64,000 bases of DNA. Origin: Neptunicoccus cionae. Lineage in GTDB: Bacteria; Pseudomonadota; Alphaproteobacteria; Rhodobacterales; Rhodobacteraceae. Positions 9,142 through 17,603 of this stretch are shown here, piece after piece. Location: assembly GCF_002860325.1 (NCBI RefSeq), contig NZ_PKOJ01000004.1, positions 62,001 to 126,000 of the forward strand. Reading direction: 5' to 3'. Position 1 is the first letter of the stretch; each line of letters opens with the position of its first letter. Position numbers and translations under genes: made by a program. The notes beneath the pieces are model-generated. The model ran no database searches. It was not told the origin of the DNA and saw only the letters and a program-made list of their open reading frames with translations.

Positions 9142-10067
9142 GCGATGTTCACCCTGAACCCAGCGGTACCGTCCTTGAACGCGTGGCGCAGGCCAGCAAT
9201 CTGTCCAAGGCAGAAAGCACCGTGGCCCGCTGGGTCGAGAGCGATCTGATGGATGTGCCGATTGATACAGCCGGAGAACTGGCGAAATACGCGGGTGTCA
9301 GCGAAATGACCGTGACCCGTTTTGTGCGCCGGTTAGGATACAAAAACTTCAAGGCGTTCATGAGCGCTGTAAACGCCGACCTGCGGTCCGAGATCGGGTC
9401 AAGCAGTGCATTGCGCAAATTGCGCGTCGCAATCCCGCTGACGACAGAAGACGAACTGGCCCGACAACTGGAGTTGGAGATTGAAGCCATCGTTGAGGTG
9501 TATCGCCTTGCAAGCACCGACCAATGGCATGCGGCGCTCGATATAGCTATGCAGGCCCGCTACATCAAGATCTGCGGCTTTCAGGGGTCGATGGGGCTTG
9601 CGATGGATTTTGCGACCCGTTTGAAATATGCCCGCTCCGGTGTTCGCTATGTTTCCGGCACCAGCGGTAACTGGTCCGAGATTTTTGAGGATGACGTGGA
9701 GGACAGTTGCGTCATCATGGTAGATACCGTTCCCTACGCCAAAACTTCTTTGAAGATTGCTGAACTCTGCCTTCGCCGTTCCATACCGCTGATTACCGTA
9801 ACCGACCGGTTTGATCCTTGGCCAAGGCAGTACACGCCCCATGCGCTTTCCGTCAGCACAGTCACCAAAACCTTTTTAGACAGCACGGCGGGTCTGTCTG
9901 CTTTGTTGAATTTGATGCTGAACGGCATAACGGCCCGTGCGGGTCGTTCCGCAAACGAGCGGCTGAACAAGATGGGCGCACTAGGCCGGCACTTCGAAGC
10001 CTATACCTTTGAACCGGGTGCACAGAACCGCCCGTTACAACGCGACAACAGAAAGAAATCCGAATGA
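9138..10067 (+). CDS. MurR/RpiR family transcriptional regulator
   Basis: This 309-residue regulator has an N-terminal RpiR helix-turn-helix (ELAKYAGVSEMTVTRFVRRLGYKNFKAF, residues about 46-75) and a C-terminal SIS domain that normally binds phosphosugars, with CGFQGSMGLAMDF and VDTVPYAKTSLKIAELC. It is embedded in the peptide operon by ATGA overlaps on both sides. That placement suggests it senses a ligand linked to the imported compound, possibly an amino-sugar peptide, but this is inference. Embedded regulators of this class commonly repress their own operon. Confidence 0.9.
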   Translation: MSDVHPEPSGTVLERVAQASNLSKAESTVARWVESDLMDVPIDTAGELAKYAGVSEMTVTRFVRRLGYKNFKAFMSAVNADLRSEIGSSSALRKLRVAIPLTTEDELARQLELEIEAIVEVYRLASTDQWHAALDIAMQARYIKICGFQGSMGLAMDFATRLKYARSGVRYVSGTSGNWSEIFEDDVEDSCVIMVDTVPYAKTSLKIAELCLRRSIPLITVTDRFDPWPRQYTPHALSVSTVTKTFLDSTAGLSALLNLMLNGITARAGRSANERLNKMGALGRHFEAYTFEPGAQNRPLQRDNRKKSE

Positions 10068-11152
10068 CCCAGAAGCCCCGCGCCCGTGATATCGGCCTGA
10101 AATTCTCCGGCATGCCCGGACCCTATAACGCTATCACAGACGTACCGGGAGTCACTGTGGGGTACTCGACCATTCTGGAAAATCCGGTTGAGGGTGTTCA
10201 CAAAGGACTTTGCACCGGTGTGACAGCGATCATTCCAAGGGGCGTGTCCGGTAGCATTCAACCGGTCTGGGCCGGTATCGATTCATTTAACGGCAACGGA
10301 GAATTCACCGGCAGCCATCTGATCAACGATCTGGGCTGGTTCCTCGGGCCGGTGATGATCACCAATTCCCACGGTGTCGGCATGACCAGTCATGCAACCG
10401 TAGGCTGGATGATCGATCGCTACAAAGAGATCTTCAACGACGATCACATGTGGTGTCTTCCCGTGGTGGGCGAGACTTATGACGGTGTGCTCAACGATAT
10501 TAACGCCCGTGCTGTGCAGGAACATCATGTGCTGGAAGCCCTCAACACAGCAACCGGCGGGCCGATTGCCGAAGGCAATGTCGGTGGCGGAACCGGCATG
10601 ATTGCTTATGAGTTCAAAGGTGGAACCGGCACTGCCTCCCGCAAGATTACAGTGGCAGGGGCCGATTACACATTGGGCGTCATGGTGCAGGCGAACCACG
10701 GCACCCGCAACTGGTTTGAAGTCTCAGGCGTACCGGTCGGGCACCAGATGCGGGAGGATATGGTATTCGGTCACGAGCAGGGATCGATCATCGTGGTTAT
10801 CGCAACAGATGCGCCACTGATGCCACACCAGCTAAACCGGCTGGCGCGGCGTGGCTCTATCGGTATCGGGCGCAACGGCAGCAAAGGGGGCCACAATAGC
10901 GGTGACATATTCCTCGCTTTCAGCACTGCCAACGGGCACGATAATCCGTGGCGTGCGCCCGACGTGATGAAGCTTGAGATCCTCAACGACGTGCATCTCG
11001 ATCTATTTTACGAGGCCGCAGTCCAGTCTGTGGAAGAAGCGGTCCTGAATGCAATGATTGCCGCAGAAGATCGGGTTGCAGTGAAACCTGCAGGAAAGCT
11101 CGTCAGGGCAATCGATCCTGTAAGGCTGGTTGAAATCGTAAATGGGGCGTAA
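10064..11152 (+). CDS. P1 family peptidase, DmpA/BapA-like beta-aminopeptidase
   Basis: DmpA/BapA enzymes are Ntn-type hydrolases that self-cleave between a Gly and a Ser to give alpha and beta chains; the new N-terminal Ser is the nucleophile. Here the junction is Gly240-Ser241, and the predicted beta chain begins SIIVVIATDAPLMPHQL, very close to the family pattern, with NSGDIFLAFSTAN later. Length is 362 residues, normal for the family. The start overlaps the RpiR stop. Known members release N-terminal residues from D-amino or beta-amino peptides, so the operon may import and hydrolyse an unusual peptide. Confidence 0.9.
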   Translation: MTQKPRARDIGLKFSGMPGPYNAITDVPGVTVGYSTILENPVEGVHKGLCTGVTAIIPRGVSGSIQPVWAGIDSFNGNGEFTGSHLINDLGWFLGPVMITNSHGVGMTSHATVGWMIDRYKEIFNDDHMWCLPVVGETYDGVLNDINARAVQEHHVLEALNTATGGPIAEGNVGGGTGMIAYEFKGGTGTASRKITVAGADYTLGVMVQANHGTRNWFEVSGVPVGHQMREDMVFGHEQGSIIVVIATDAPLMPHQLNRLARRGSIGIGRNGSKGGHNSGDIFLAFSTANGHDNPWRAPDVMKLEILNDVHLDLFYEAAVQSVEEAVLNAMIAAEDRVAVKPAGKLVRAIDPVRLVEIVNGA

Positions 11153-11158
11153 CGCCCC
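11144..11158. terminator. Weak bidirectional hairpin between convergent operons
   Basis: GGGGCG (11144-11149) and CGCCCC (11153-11158) flank a TAA loop that is also the stop codon of the peptidase gene. It lies exactly between two convergent operons. There is no T-run on either strand, so intrinsic termination would be inefficient. Confidence 0.35.
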
Positions 11159-11161
11159 CGC

Positions 11162-11935
11162 CTAATCGGCGCAGAGCGTGTTCATCCAACCCAAACCGGC
11201 TTTGGTTGTGGCTTGCGGATGGTATTCCGCCCCGATGAAACCGTTGTAACCAAGATCGTCGATGCGCTGTAAAAGCCAGCGATAATCGACTTCGCCGCGA
11301 TCGGGTTCGGCGCGGTCAGGGACTGATGCAATCTGGACGTGGCCGATCTTGGGCATCAGCCGTTCCAGCGTTTTCGCCAGATCGCCCTGCATGATCTGCA
11401 TGTGATAACAGTCAAACATGATCTTCAGTTCGGGCCGTTCCAGCGCGTCCACAATCCGTTCCGCGTGATCAGTGGTGGACAGGTGATAGCCCGCTACATC
11501 GCGGGTGTTGATGGGTTCGATCAGTACGCTAATGCCGTGCTCTGCCGCCAGATCACAGGCATGGTTCAGATTGCTGCGAAAACAGTCCTCGGCCGCAGCA
11601 CCACCATCAGTGCGCCCTGCCATAACATGAACCGCGTCCACCCCTGCTGCTGCTGCATAATCTACCGCGCGGGCAATTTCAGCGCGGGCCTCTGACACGC
11701 GGTCGGGCAAGGCCGCCAGCCCGAAATCCCCTGCCCCGCGGTCACCCGGCCATGTGTTCAGGCCCAGCATCCGCAAACCGGTTTCAGCCAGTGCCGCGCG
11801 CATCTGTTCGGGGGGCGTATCGTAGGGAAAGTGGCATTCAACGGCATCAAAACCGGCTGCTTTTGCTGCACGGATCGCGTCGGGCAGATCGTGTTCTGTG
11901 AACAGAAACCCCAGATTGGCAGAAAATCGGATCAA
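11162..11935 (-). CDS. otnI: 2-oxo-tetronate isomerase (hydroxypyruvate isomerase family)
   Basis: OtnI interconverts 2-oxo- and 3-oxo-tetronate in the D-erythronate/L-threonate pathway. This is a TIM-barrel sugar isomerase with paired acidic and His metal ligands visible in VLIEPINTRD, KIMFDCYHMQIMQGD and the final GAEYHPQ. I chose TTG 11935, which overlaps the otnC stop as TTGA and has GGAG 8 bases upstream, giving IRFSANLGFLFTE after the start. A GTG at 11944 is possible. The product is 257 residues, normal for the family, and is the last gene of the operon. Confidence 0.88.
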   Translation of the reverse strand: MIRFSANLGFLFTEHDLPDAIRAAKAAGFDAVECHFPYDTPPEQMRAALAETGLRMLGLNTWPGDRGAGDFGLAALPDRVSEARAEIARAVDYAAAAGVDAVHVMAGRTDGGAAAEDCFRSNLNHACDLAAEHGISVLIEPINTRDVAGYHLSTTDHAERIVDALERPELKIMFDCYHMQIMQGDLAKTLERLMPKIGHVQIASVPDRAEPDRGEVDYRWLLQRIDDLGYNGFIGAEYHPQATTKAGLGWMNTLCAD

Positions 11936-12579
11936 TCGTCCCACTCCACATCGAATTTGGTCACAAGCGCCTGCACATGTGCATCGGTGAGTGCCCGTGC
12001 ATTCATCCCGCGCAGCATCAGGGCGAGCCTTGCCGTATCTTCGAGTTCTTCGATTGCATTACACGCCGCTTCCACATCCTTGCCGGCCACAACCGGACCG
12101 TGATTTGCCAGCATCACAGCCGAACGTTTACCGGCAAGGCCGCGCACGGCCTCCCCCATCGCGGGATCGCCGGGCATGAAATAGGGCAGCAACCGTACCT
12201 TGCCGAGCTTCATAATACCATAAGGCGTCAGCGGCGGCAGGAAGTTTTCGGGGTCGGTATCGGGCAACATCGACAGGGCCACGGAGTGGCAGCTGTGCAG
12301 ATGCACCACCGCCCCGGCTGTGCTGCGGGTGTCGTAGAACGCTTTGTGTAAGGGCATTTCCTTGGTCGGTTTATCGCCCCCGATCAGCGTGCCGTCGGCA
12401 TCAAAACGGGACAGGCGCGCAGGATCAAGCCGCCCGAAACTGGTTCCTGTAGGAGAAACCAGCAAACCGCCGTCTTCGGTTCGCGCAGAGATATTGCCGG
12501 TGCTACCGCCCGTCAGACCACGGTCGAATATGGATTTCGCCAGCAGGCAAATATGTTCGCGCAGCGCGTTTTCCTGCAT
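11932..12579 (-). CDS. otnC: 3-oxo-tetronate 4-phosphate decarboxylase (class II aldolase fold)
   Basis: OtnC decarboxylates 3-oxo-tetronate 4-phosphate to dihydroxyacetone phosphate. The 215-residue product shows the class II aldolase/adducin pattern: GLTGGSTGNISAR near residue 25, EMPLHKAFY, and the zinc ligands in HLHSCHS and later ANHGPVV. The start ATG abuts the otnK stop by one base and its stop overlaps otnI. Order otnK-otnC-otnI matches the described C4 acid-sugar gene sets. Confidence 0.92.
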   Translation of the reverse strand: MQENALREHICLLAKSIFDRGLTGGSTGNISARTEDGGLLVSPTGTSFGRLDPARLSRFDADGTLIGGDKPTKEMPLHKAFYDTRSTAGAVVHLHSCHSVALSMLPDTDPENFLPPLTPYGIMKLGKVRLLPYFMPGDPAMGEAVRGLAGKRSAVMLANHGPVVAGKDVEAACNAIEELEDTARLALMLRGMNARALTDAHVQALVTKFDVEWDD

Positions 12580-13814
12580 CAGTCCTGTCCCAACACTTTT
12601 GAAGCCTTCTCGAAGTAATCTTCGGTGCCAAAGTTACCGGATTTCAGCGCGATAACCAATTCATCACTGGCCCGCAGGGCCGGAACGCCCGGATCAATCT
12701 CCGGTCCGATTTCCAAGGTTTTGAAGTCGAGCGCCTCAACCACGGCGCCAGATGTTTCGCCACCGGCGGTCAAAATACGTGAAACACCCAGCTCTGCCAG
12801 ACAAACTGCGGTTTGACCAAAAAACGTTTCCAGTGCATGAGCGGCGGCTTCACTGCCGAATTTCTTCTGAACCGCTGCCACATCATCCGGATCAGCCGAA
12901 CTGTAGGCAAGGGGCAGGCCCTCTGTCTCATACAGCCACTGCGCGGTTGCCTGTGGCGTTTGGGCGCCGCTGATCACATCGGCGGGATCAATCTTCAGGC
13001 TGGGATGGCGGGCCACATGATAGGCAATCTGCCCCCGCGTTGCCACAGAACAGGAACCCGATAGCACTGCTGCCTTACCCGATTGCGGCGTCCATGGAAC
13101 CTCTGCCGGGGAGATACCGAAATTGGCAGGCAAGCCAAGCGCCACGCCAGACCCGCCGGTTATCAGAGGCAAGCCTTTGGCCGCAGCACCGATTTCCATA
13201 AGGTCATTGTCACGCAACGCATCTACGATCAGCATCCGGTGACCTGCCGATTTTTCCGCATCCATTCTGGCGCGGATCGCGGCAGCCCCTTCAAAGACAG
13301 CACTGGCAGGAACATGTCCGACGCTGTTTTTGCTTTGCGCCGCCATCAGCCGGCGCAGGTTTGCATCCTTCATCGGCGTCAGGGGATGATTTTCCATGCC
13401 GCTTTCATTCAGCAGCACATCTTTCACGAACAGATACCCCTGATAGACCGATCGCCCTGCCCCCGGAAATGCGGGGCAGACAATCACGTTATGAGCATCG
13501 AGCGCATCGGCCAGCGCATCGGCAACGGGGCCGATATTGCCTTCGGCTGTACTGTCAAAAGTAGAACAGTATTTGAAGAAAATCTGTTCACAGCCTTGTG
13601 CTTGCAACCATGCCAAAGCCTCCAGCGACTGGCGGATTGCTTCCTGCGGGTCGATGGAGCGTGATTTCAGTGCAACCACACCGGCCTGAACATCCGCGCC
13701 AGCAGGGGCTGTCGGTACGCCGCTGTACTGAACCGTGCGCATCCCTGCCTTGGCCAGAGTATTTGCCAGATCGCTCGATCCGGTGAAATCGTCTCCGATA
13801 CATCCCAGTAACAT
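12579..13814 (-). CDS. otnK: 3-oxo-tetronate kinase (DUF1537 family)
   Basis: OtnK phosphorylates 3-oxo-tetronate at C4 with ATP. The 411-residue chain has the two-domain DUF1537 layout: an N-terminal acid-sugar domain starting LLGCIGDDFTGSSDLANTLAKAG and a C-terminal nucleotide domain containing LTAGGETSGAVVEAL near residue 345. Its start overlaps the ltnD stop region and its stop overlaps otnC by one base. Neighbours fix the kinase to the four-carbon pathway rather than to other DUF1537 kinases. Confidence 0.93.
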   Translation of the reverse strand: MLLGCIGDDFTGSSDLANTLAKAGMRTVQYSGVPTAPAGADVQAGVVALKSRSIDPQEAIRQSLEALAWLQAQGCEQIFFKYCSTFDSTAEGNIGPVADALADALDAHNVIVCPAFPGAGRSVYQGYLFVKDVLLNESGMENHPLTPMKDANLRRLMAAQSKNSVGHVPASAVFEGAAAIRARMDAEKSAGHRMLIVDALRDNDLMEIGAAAKGLPLITGGSGVALGLPANFGISPAEVPWTPQSGKAAVLSGSCSVATRGQIAYHVARHPSLKIDPADVISGAQTPQATAQWLYETEGLPLAYSSADPDDVAAVQKKFGSEAAAHALETFFGQTAVCLAELGVSRILTAGGETSGAVVEALDFKTLEIGPEIDPGVPALRASDELVIALKSGNFGTEDYFEKASKVLGQD

Positions 13815-14698
13815 TATTCATCCCCCGGAAGTTTAACGCCGCCCTGACGGGCAAAATATTTTGCGATAGCTGCGTCGTCTTCATCCCCGAGCCCCGCAGC
13901 AGAGGCGGCCTTGAACTGTTCCAGCGCATTGGCCGAAATCGGCACTGGCAAATCGGATGCGGCTGCAATCTCGCCGACAATCCCCAGATCCTTCAGCCAG
14001 ATGTCCACTTTGGAATGCGGTGTATAATCGCCCTGCACCACATGGGGGCCACGGTTTTCAAACATCCACGATGTACCCGCAGACACCGAAACAACATCCA
14101 CAACCTGCGCAGGGTCAAGCCCTTGAGACGCGCCAAAAGCCAACGCTTCGCCCATGGCAGCAATATGAACCCCTGCAAGAAGCTGGTTCACGGCCTTCAT
14201 CGCAGACCCCGGACCCGCGCGATCCCCCAGACGGTGCACGGTTTCGGCCATTGCCTCCAGCGCAGGTTCTGCAGCCGCGAAGGCCGCTTCCGTTCCCGAG
14301 GCCATAATAGACAGCCGTCCTTCGGCAGCTTTGACAGCACCGCCCGAAATCGGAGCGTCAAGATAAAGCAACCCGAGCGCTTCTGCTTCCGCTTCCATCT
14401 CGCTCGCAAACGCAGGAGCTACAGTAGCACAAGAGATGATCACCCCGCCCTTGCACAACCGCGCCGCAGCACCGTTTTCACCGAACAGTGCGGTGCGGGT
14501 CTGCTGTGCATTCAGCACTGTGCAAACCACCACCTCAACCGGCGCGTCATCTTCAGCAAAGCGTTTGCCGCCTGCTTCACACAACAGATCGACCTGACTT
14601 GCAGCCGGATCAAATCCGCACACTTCAAAACCGGCGCGCACAAGGCTTTTCGCCATTCCCAGCCCCATAGAGCCGAGACCAACACAATATACAGACAT
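13814..14698 (-). CDS. ltnD: L-threonate 2-dehydrogenase (beta-hydroxyacid dehydrogenase family)
   Basis: LtnD oxidises L-threonate at C2 with NAD. The 294-residue product begins with a Rossmann GLGSMG (about residues 6-11), has the family signature DAPISGGAVKAAEGRLSIMASG and a catalytic Lys in GSAMKAVNQLL. Two adjacent ATGs (14701 and 14698) lie behind GGAGG; the second has better spacing and was chosen. The start overlaps the stop of dctM. It shares the operon with denD, so two different C4 acids probably feed the same OtnK-OtnC route. Confidence 0.88.
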   Translation of the reverse strand: MSVYCVGLGSMGLGMAKSLVRAGFEVCGFDPAASQVDLLCEAGGKRFAEDDAPVEVVVCTVLNAQQTRTALFGENGAAARLCKGGVIISCATVAPAFASEMEAEAEALGLLYLDAPISGGAVKAAEGRLSIMASGTEAAFAAAEPALEAMAETVHRLGDRAGPGSAMKAVNQLLAGVHIAAMGEALAFGASQGLDPAQVVDVVSVSAGTSWMFENRGPHVVQGDYTPHSKVDIWLKDLGIVGEIAAASDLPVPISANALEQFKAASAAGLGDEDDAAIAKYFARQGGVKLPGDE

Positions 14699-15981
14699 CA
14701 TTGTCCTCCGAATATCCATTCAACCGGCCACAGCGTGATTGCCGGTACATAGGTGATCACCATCAGTGCTGCGAAAACTGTCAGCACAAACCAGATCAGT
14801 TGCGGGATAATTTTTTCGACCTTCAACTGCGCGACCGAGCAGGCCGCAAACAGATTAACTCCGAGCGGCGGTGTGATCATCCCAAGCGCAAGGTTCACCA
14901 CGATGATCAGACCGAAATGCACCGGATCCACCCCGTAGCTCAGCGCGATAGGTGTCAGGATCGGTGCCAGTACAAGGATCGCCGCCGAAGTTTCGATGAA
15001 CATGCCAACGATCAGAAGAAGGATATTTACGGCCAAAAGAAAGGCGACGCGGCTTTCAAAGATTTCCTTGAACCACTGGGCGATTTCATTTGGCAGGCCG
15101 GAGCGTGTGATCAGGAATGAAAACAGCGATGCGGCCGAGATAATGATCATAATCGCCGAGGTGGAGATCACGGTCTTTTTCAGAATCTCGGGCAAATGGG
15201 CGAATTTCAGTTCCTTATACAGCCCCATACCAACGATCAGCGCCGCAGCCACAGCCGCTGCACTAGCCTCGGTCGGGGTGAAGATGCCGGAATAAATCCC
15301 TCCAAGGATCACCACTGGCACCAGCAGCGCAGGCAGCGCCGCTTTCAGCGCAGCCCCCGGACTGGCGCGGCCCATGCCGTCGTCCTTGCCGATGCCACGG
15401 ATCCGGCAAATCACCAGCACCAGCGCCATCAGCGAACCGGCCACGACAACACCCGGCCCAAGGCCCGCGACGAACAGCTTGCCGATGGAGGTATCTGTGG
15501 ACACCCCGTAAAGAATGAGCGGAATCGAAGGCGGAATAAGCACGCCCAGTTCGGCAGAGGACGCCTGAATAGAGGCCGCCAGCGGCTTGGGGTAATTATG
15601 CTTTACCATCGCCGGAATAAGGATTGCCCCGATGGCGAAAGTCGTTGCAACAGAGGAACCGGACACCGATGCAAACAGCATACAGGTCAGAACACAGGTA
15701 CAGGCCAACCCGCCCTGAATACCCCCGACCAATGATTTGGCCAGTTCAACCAGACGGTGGGAAATCCCCCCTGCCGACATCAGGTTGCCTGCCAGAATAA
15801 ACAGCGGGATCGCCATCAGCGGGAAGCTGTCGATGCCGGTAAACATACGTTGAGCAATCAGCAACAGGGGCAAGCGGCCCTCTGCCTGAATGCCGATGAT
15901 GGATGCCAGACCGATTGAAACCGCAATCGGAACCCCGAGTACAAAGAGGATTGCGAGCGAAAAACCGAGTGCGCTGTTCAC
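14698..15981 (-). CDS. dctM: TRAP transporter large membrane subunit of the C4 acid operon
   Basis: DctM forms the ion-coupled transport channel of TRAP importers. The product has 427 residues and about 12 membrane helices, with typical segments FILAGNLMSAGGISHRLV, SASSAELGVLIPPSIPLILYG (read in parts) and LALGMITPPLGVNLF. The start is GTG 15981 overlapping the dctQ stop as GTGA, behind GAGGAGGAC at 15987-15995. Length is standard for a separate DctM. It works with the DctQ and DctP encoded immediately upstream. Confidence 0.94.
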   Translation of the reverse strand: MNSALGFSLAILFVLGVPIAVSIGLASIIGIQAEGRLPLLLIAQRMFTGIDSFPLMAIPLFILAGNLMSAGGISHRLVELAKSLVGGIQGGLACTCVLTCMLFASVSGSSVATTFAIGAILIPAMVKHNYPKPLAASIQASSAELGVLIPPSIPLILYGVSTDTSIGKLFVAGLGPGVVVAGSLMALVLVICRIRGIGKDDGMGRASPGAALKAALPALLVPVVILGGIYSGIFTPTEASAAAVAAALIVGMGLYKELKFAHLPEILKKTVISTSAIMIIISAASLFSFLITRSGLPNEIAQWFKEIFESRVAFLLAVNILLLIVGMFIETSAAILVLAPILTPIALSYGVDPVHFGLIIVVNLALGMITPPLGVNLFAACSVAQLKVEKIIPQLIWFVLTVFAALMVITYVPAITLWPVEWIFGGQ

Positions 15982-16484
15982 AGTGCGTCCTCCTCGTTGC
16001 GGGTGACCAGCCAGTCCCCTTGGACCGCACGGACAATAGAGGCCAGAATGGCGACAAGAATGAAACCGGATCCGGTGGGCAGCGCCGCATAGACCCATGC
16101 GATGGAAATCTCCAGCGCCGACAGGCTTTGCGGGATGACGCGAAGGGTCATCAGATACCCCTGCCAGAACAGGAAGGAAAAGAAGATCAGGGAACCGATG
16201 CTTGCCAGTACGTAAAGCGCAAGACCAAGGCGCGGCGGCAGGGCATTCTGTATCATATCAACAGAAATCATCGCGCCGTGTTTGAAGGCGACAGCCACCC
16301 CGAGAAACACCGACCAGATCATCGCCGAACGGGTGATCACCTCGGACCAGGTGGAAGGGGCGCCAAAGACAAAGCGGGTGACGACCTGATAGAGCGCCAG
16401 ACTGGCAGCGATCACCAGAAAGGCAATAGAGAGCCTCAGCGCGACTCCTGTCGTGAAATTTTCGAGGCGCAGGAAATAGCGCAT
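15978..16484 (-). CDS. dctQ: TRAP transporter small membrane subunit of the C4 acid operon
   Basis: This 168-residue protein has four membrane helices, the DctQ norm, with the family hint FVFGAPSTWSEVITRSAMIWSVFLG (read in parts) between helices 1 and 3. It joins DctM to form the membrane part of the importer. Its stop overlaps the dctM start by four bases. A GC-rich hairpin separates it from dctP, which probably lets the binding protein be made in excess. Confidence 0.92.
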   Translation of the reverse strand: MRYFLRLENFTTGVALRLSIAFLVIAASLALYQVVTRFVFGAPSTWSEVITRSAMIWSVFLGVAVAFKHGAMISVDMIQNALPPRLGLALYVLASIGSLIFFSFLFWQGYLMTLRVIPQSLSALEISIAWVYAALPTGSGFILVAILASIVRAVQGDWLVTRNEEDAL

Positions 16485-16517
16485 GTCGGGGCCTCATGGA
16501 TAGATTGGGAAAGGACA

Positions 16518-16546
16518 GGCAGGCGCGGTTTTGACCCGCGCCTGCC
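16518..16546 (-). other. Strong hairpin between dctP and dctQ
   Basis: An 11-base perfect stem (16518-16528 with 16536-16546) and 7-base loop lie between dctP and dctQ. In the transcribed direction the U-rich stretch precedes rather than follows the stem, so this is not a standard terminator. An mRNA 3'-end protector or partial attenuator that raises the dctP:dctQM ratio is the likely role. A similar hairpin sits at the same place in the second TRAP operon. Confidence 0.7.
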
Positions 16547-16557
16547 AAAAAATCGGG

Positions 16558-17529
16558 TTATTCGACGTTCTGGATACGGGTTACCAGCTCGGTGCCGTAT
16601 TTGTCGGTGTAAACCGCGTAAGCCGGCTCTGCCAGTTTGGCGAAGGGCGCTTTATCCACGTCGGTGATCACTTCCATGCCGTTTTCCCGCAGCAGGGCCA
16701 CGCCTGCTTCTTCCAGACGGTTCACTTCCGCCCGGGTTGCCGCAGCAGATGCTTTGGCAGCTTCTGCAAACCAGCCTTTTTGCTCATCTGTCAGACCGTC
16801 CATCAGGATCGGAGAGGCCAGAACAACCGCAGGAGAATAGACGTGTCCGGTCAGGGAAACGTGGTTTTGCACTTCCCAGAACTTGGAAGAGGTGATCACG
16901 GTCACAGGGTTTTCCTGACCATCGACAACACCTTGCTGCAGGGCTGTGAACAGTTCAGGAAAAGCCATCGGGGTCGGTGATGCGCCCATGCCGGAGAAGG
17001 CTTCCATATGAACCTTGTTTTCCATGGTGCGCAGCTTCAGACCGTCCAGATCGGCGGGTGTTTTCACTGCGCGTTTGGAGTTGGTCACATGGCGGAAACC
17101 GTTTTCGGACCAAGCAAGACCGACAAGCTGGTTCTCTCCGATCTTGCCAAGCAGTTCCTGACCGATTTCACCGTCCAGCACCTTGCGCGCGTGGTCATAG
17201 CCACGGAACAGGAACGGCAGGTCGAGCGCGAAAACTTCCGGTACAAAGTTGCCCAGCGGACCTGTGGACGTGATCACCACATCCATAGAACCGATTTGCA
17301 GACCCTCGATCATGTCCCGCTCCCCGCCGAGTTGACCGGCAGGCGCTTGAGAGCCTGTGAACTCGCCACCCGAAAGTTCTTCGAGTTTTGCGATGAAGGC
17401 ATCTGCGCCAACGCCGTAGTGGGACGTTGGTGACAGGGCGTGGCCGATCACGATGGATTGTTCGGCCTGTGCCGGTGTGAAGCTTAGCGCGGCGATCGCG
17501 CTTGCCACGGCAAATACTGTGTGTTTCAT
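16558..17529 (-). CDS. dctP: TRAP transporter substrate-binding protein for a C4 sugar acid
   Basis: This 323-residue periplasmic protein has a Sec signal (first 22 residues, cleavage near AQA/EQS) and the DctP fold. Family landmarks are FTGSQAPAGQLGGERDMIEGLQIG and the carboxylate-binding Arg candidate in LKLRTMENKVHMEAFSGMGASPTPM (read in parts), followed by LQQGVVDGQENP. Position between denD and ltnD argues that it binds threonate, erythronate or a close relative. ATG 17529 is followed by a normal signal and preceded by GGAGGAACC. Confidence 0.92.
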   Translation of the reverse strand: MKHTVFAVASAIAALSFTPAQAEQSIVIGHALSPTSHYGVGADAFIAKLEELSGGEFTGSQAPAGQLGGERDMIEGLQIGSMDVVITSTGPLGNFVPEVFALDLPFLFRGYDHARKVLDGEIGQELLGKIGENQLVGLAWSENGFRHVTNSKRAVKTPADLDGLKLRTMENKVHMEAFSGMGASPTPMAFPELFTALQQGVVDGQENPVTVITSSKFWEVQNHVSLTGHVYSPAVVLASPILMDGLTDEQKGWFAEAAKASAAATRAEVNRLEEAGVALLRENGMEVITDVDKAPFAKLAEPAYAVYTDKYGTELVTRIQNVE

Positions 17530-17603
17530 GTTGGTTCCTCCAATGGTATTAAAGTCTTAGGGTCTTTGTGACGCGCCGTTCAATGCAAACGCGCCTCTCC
17601 CAG

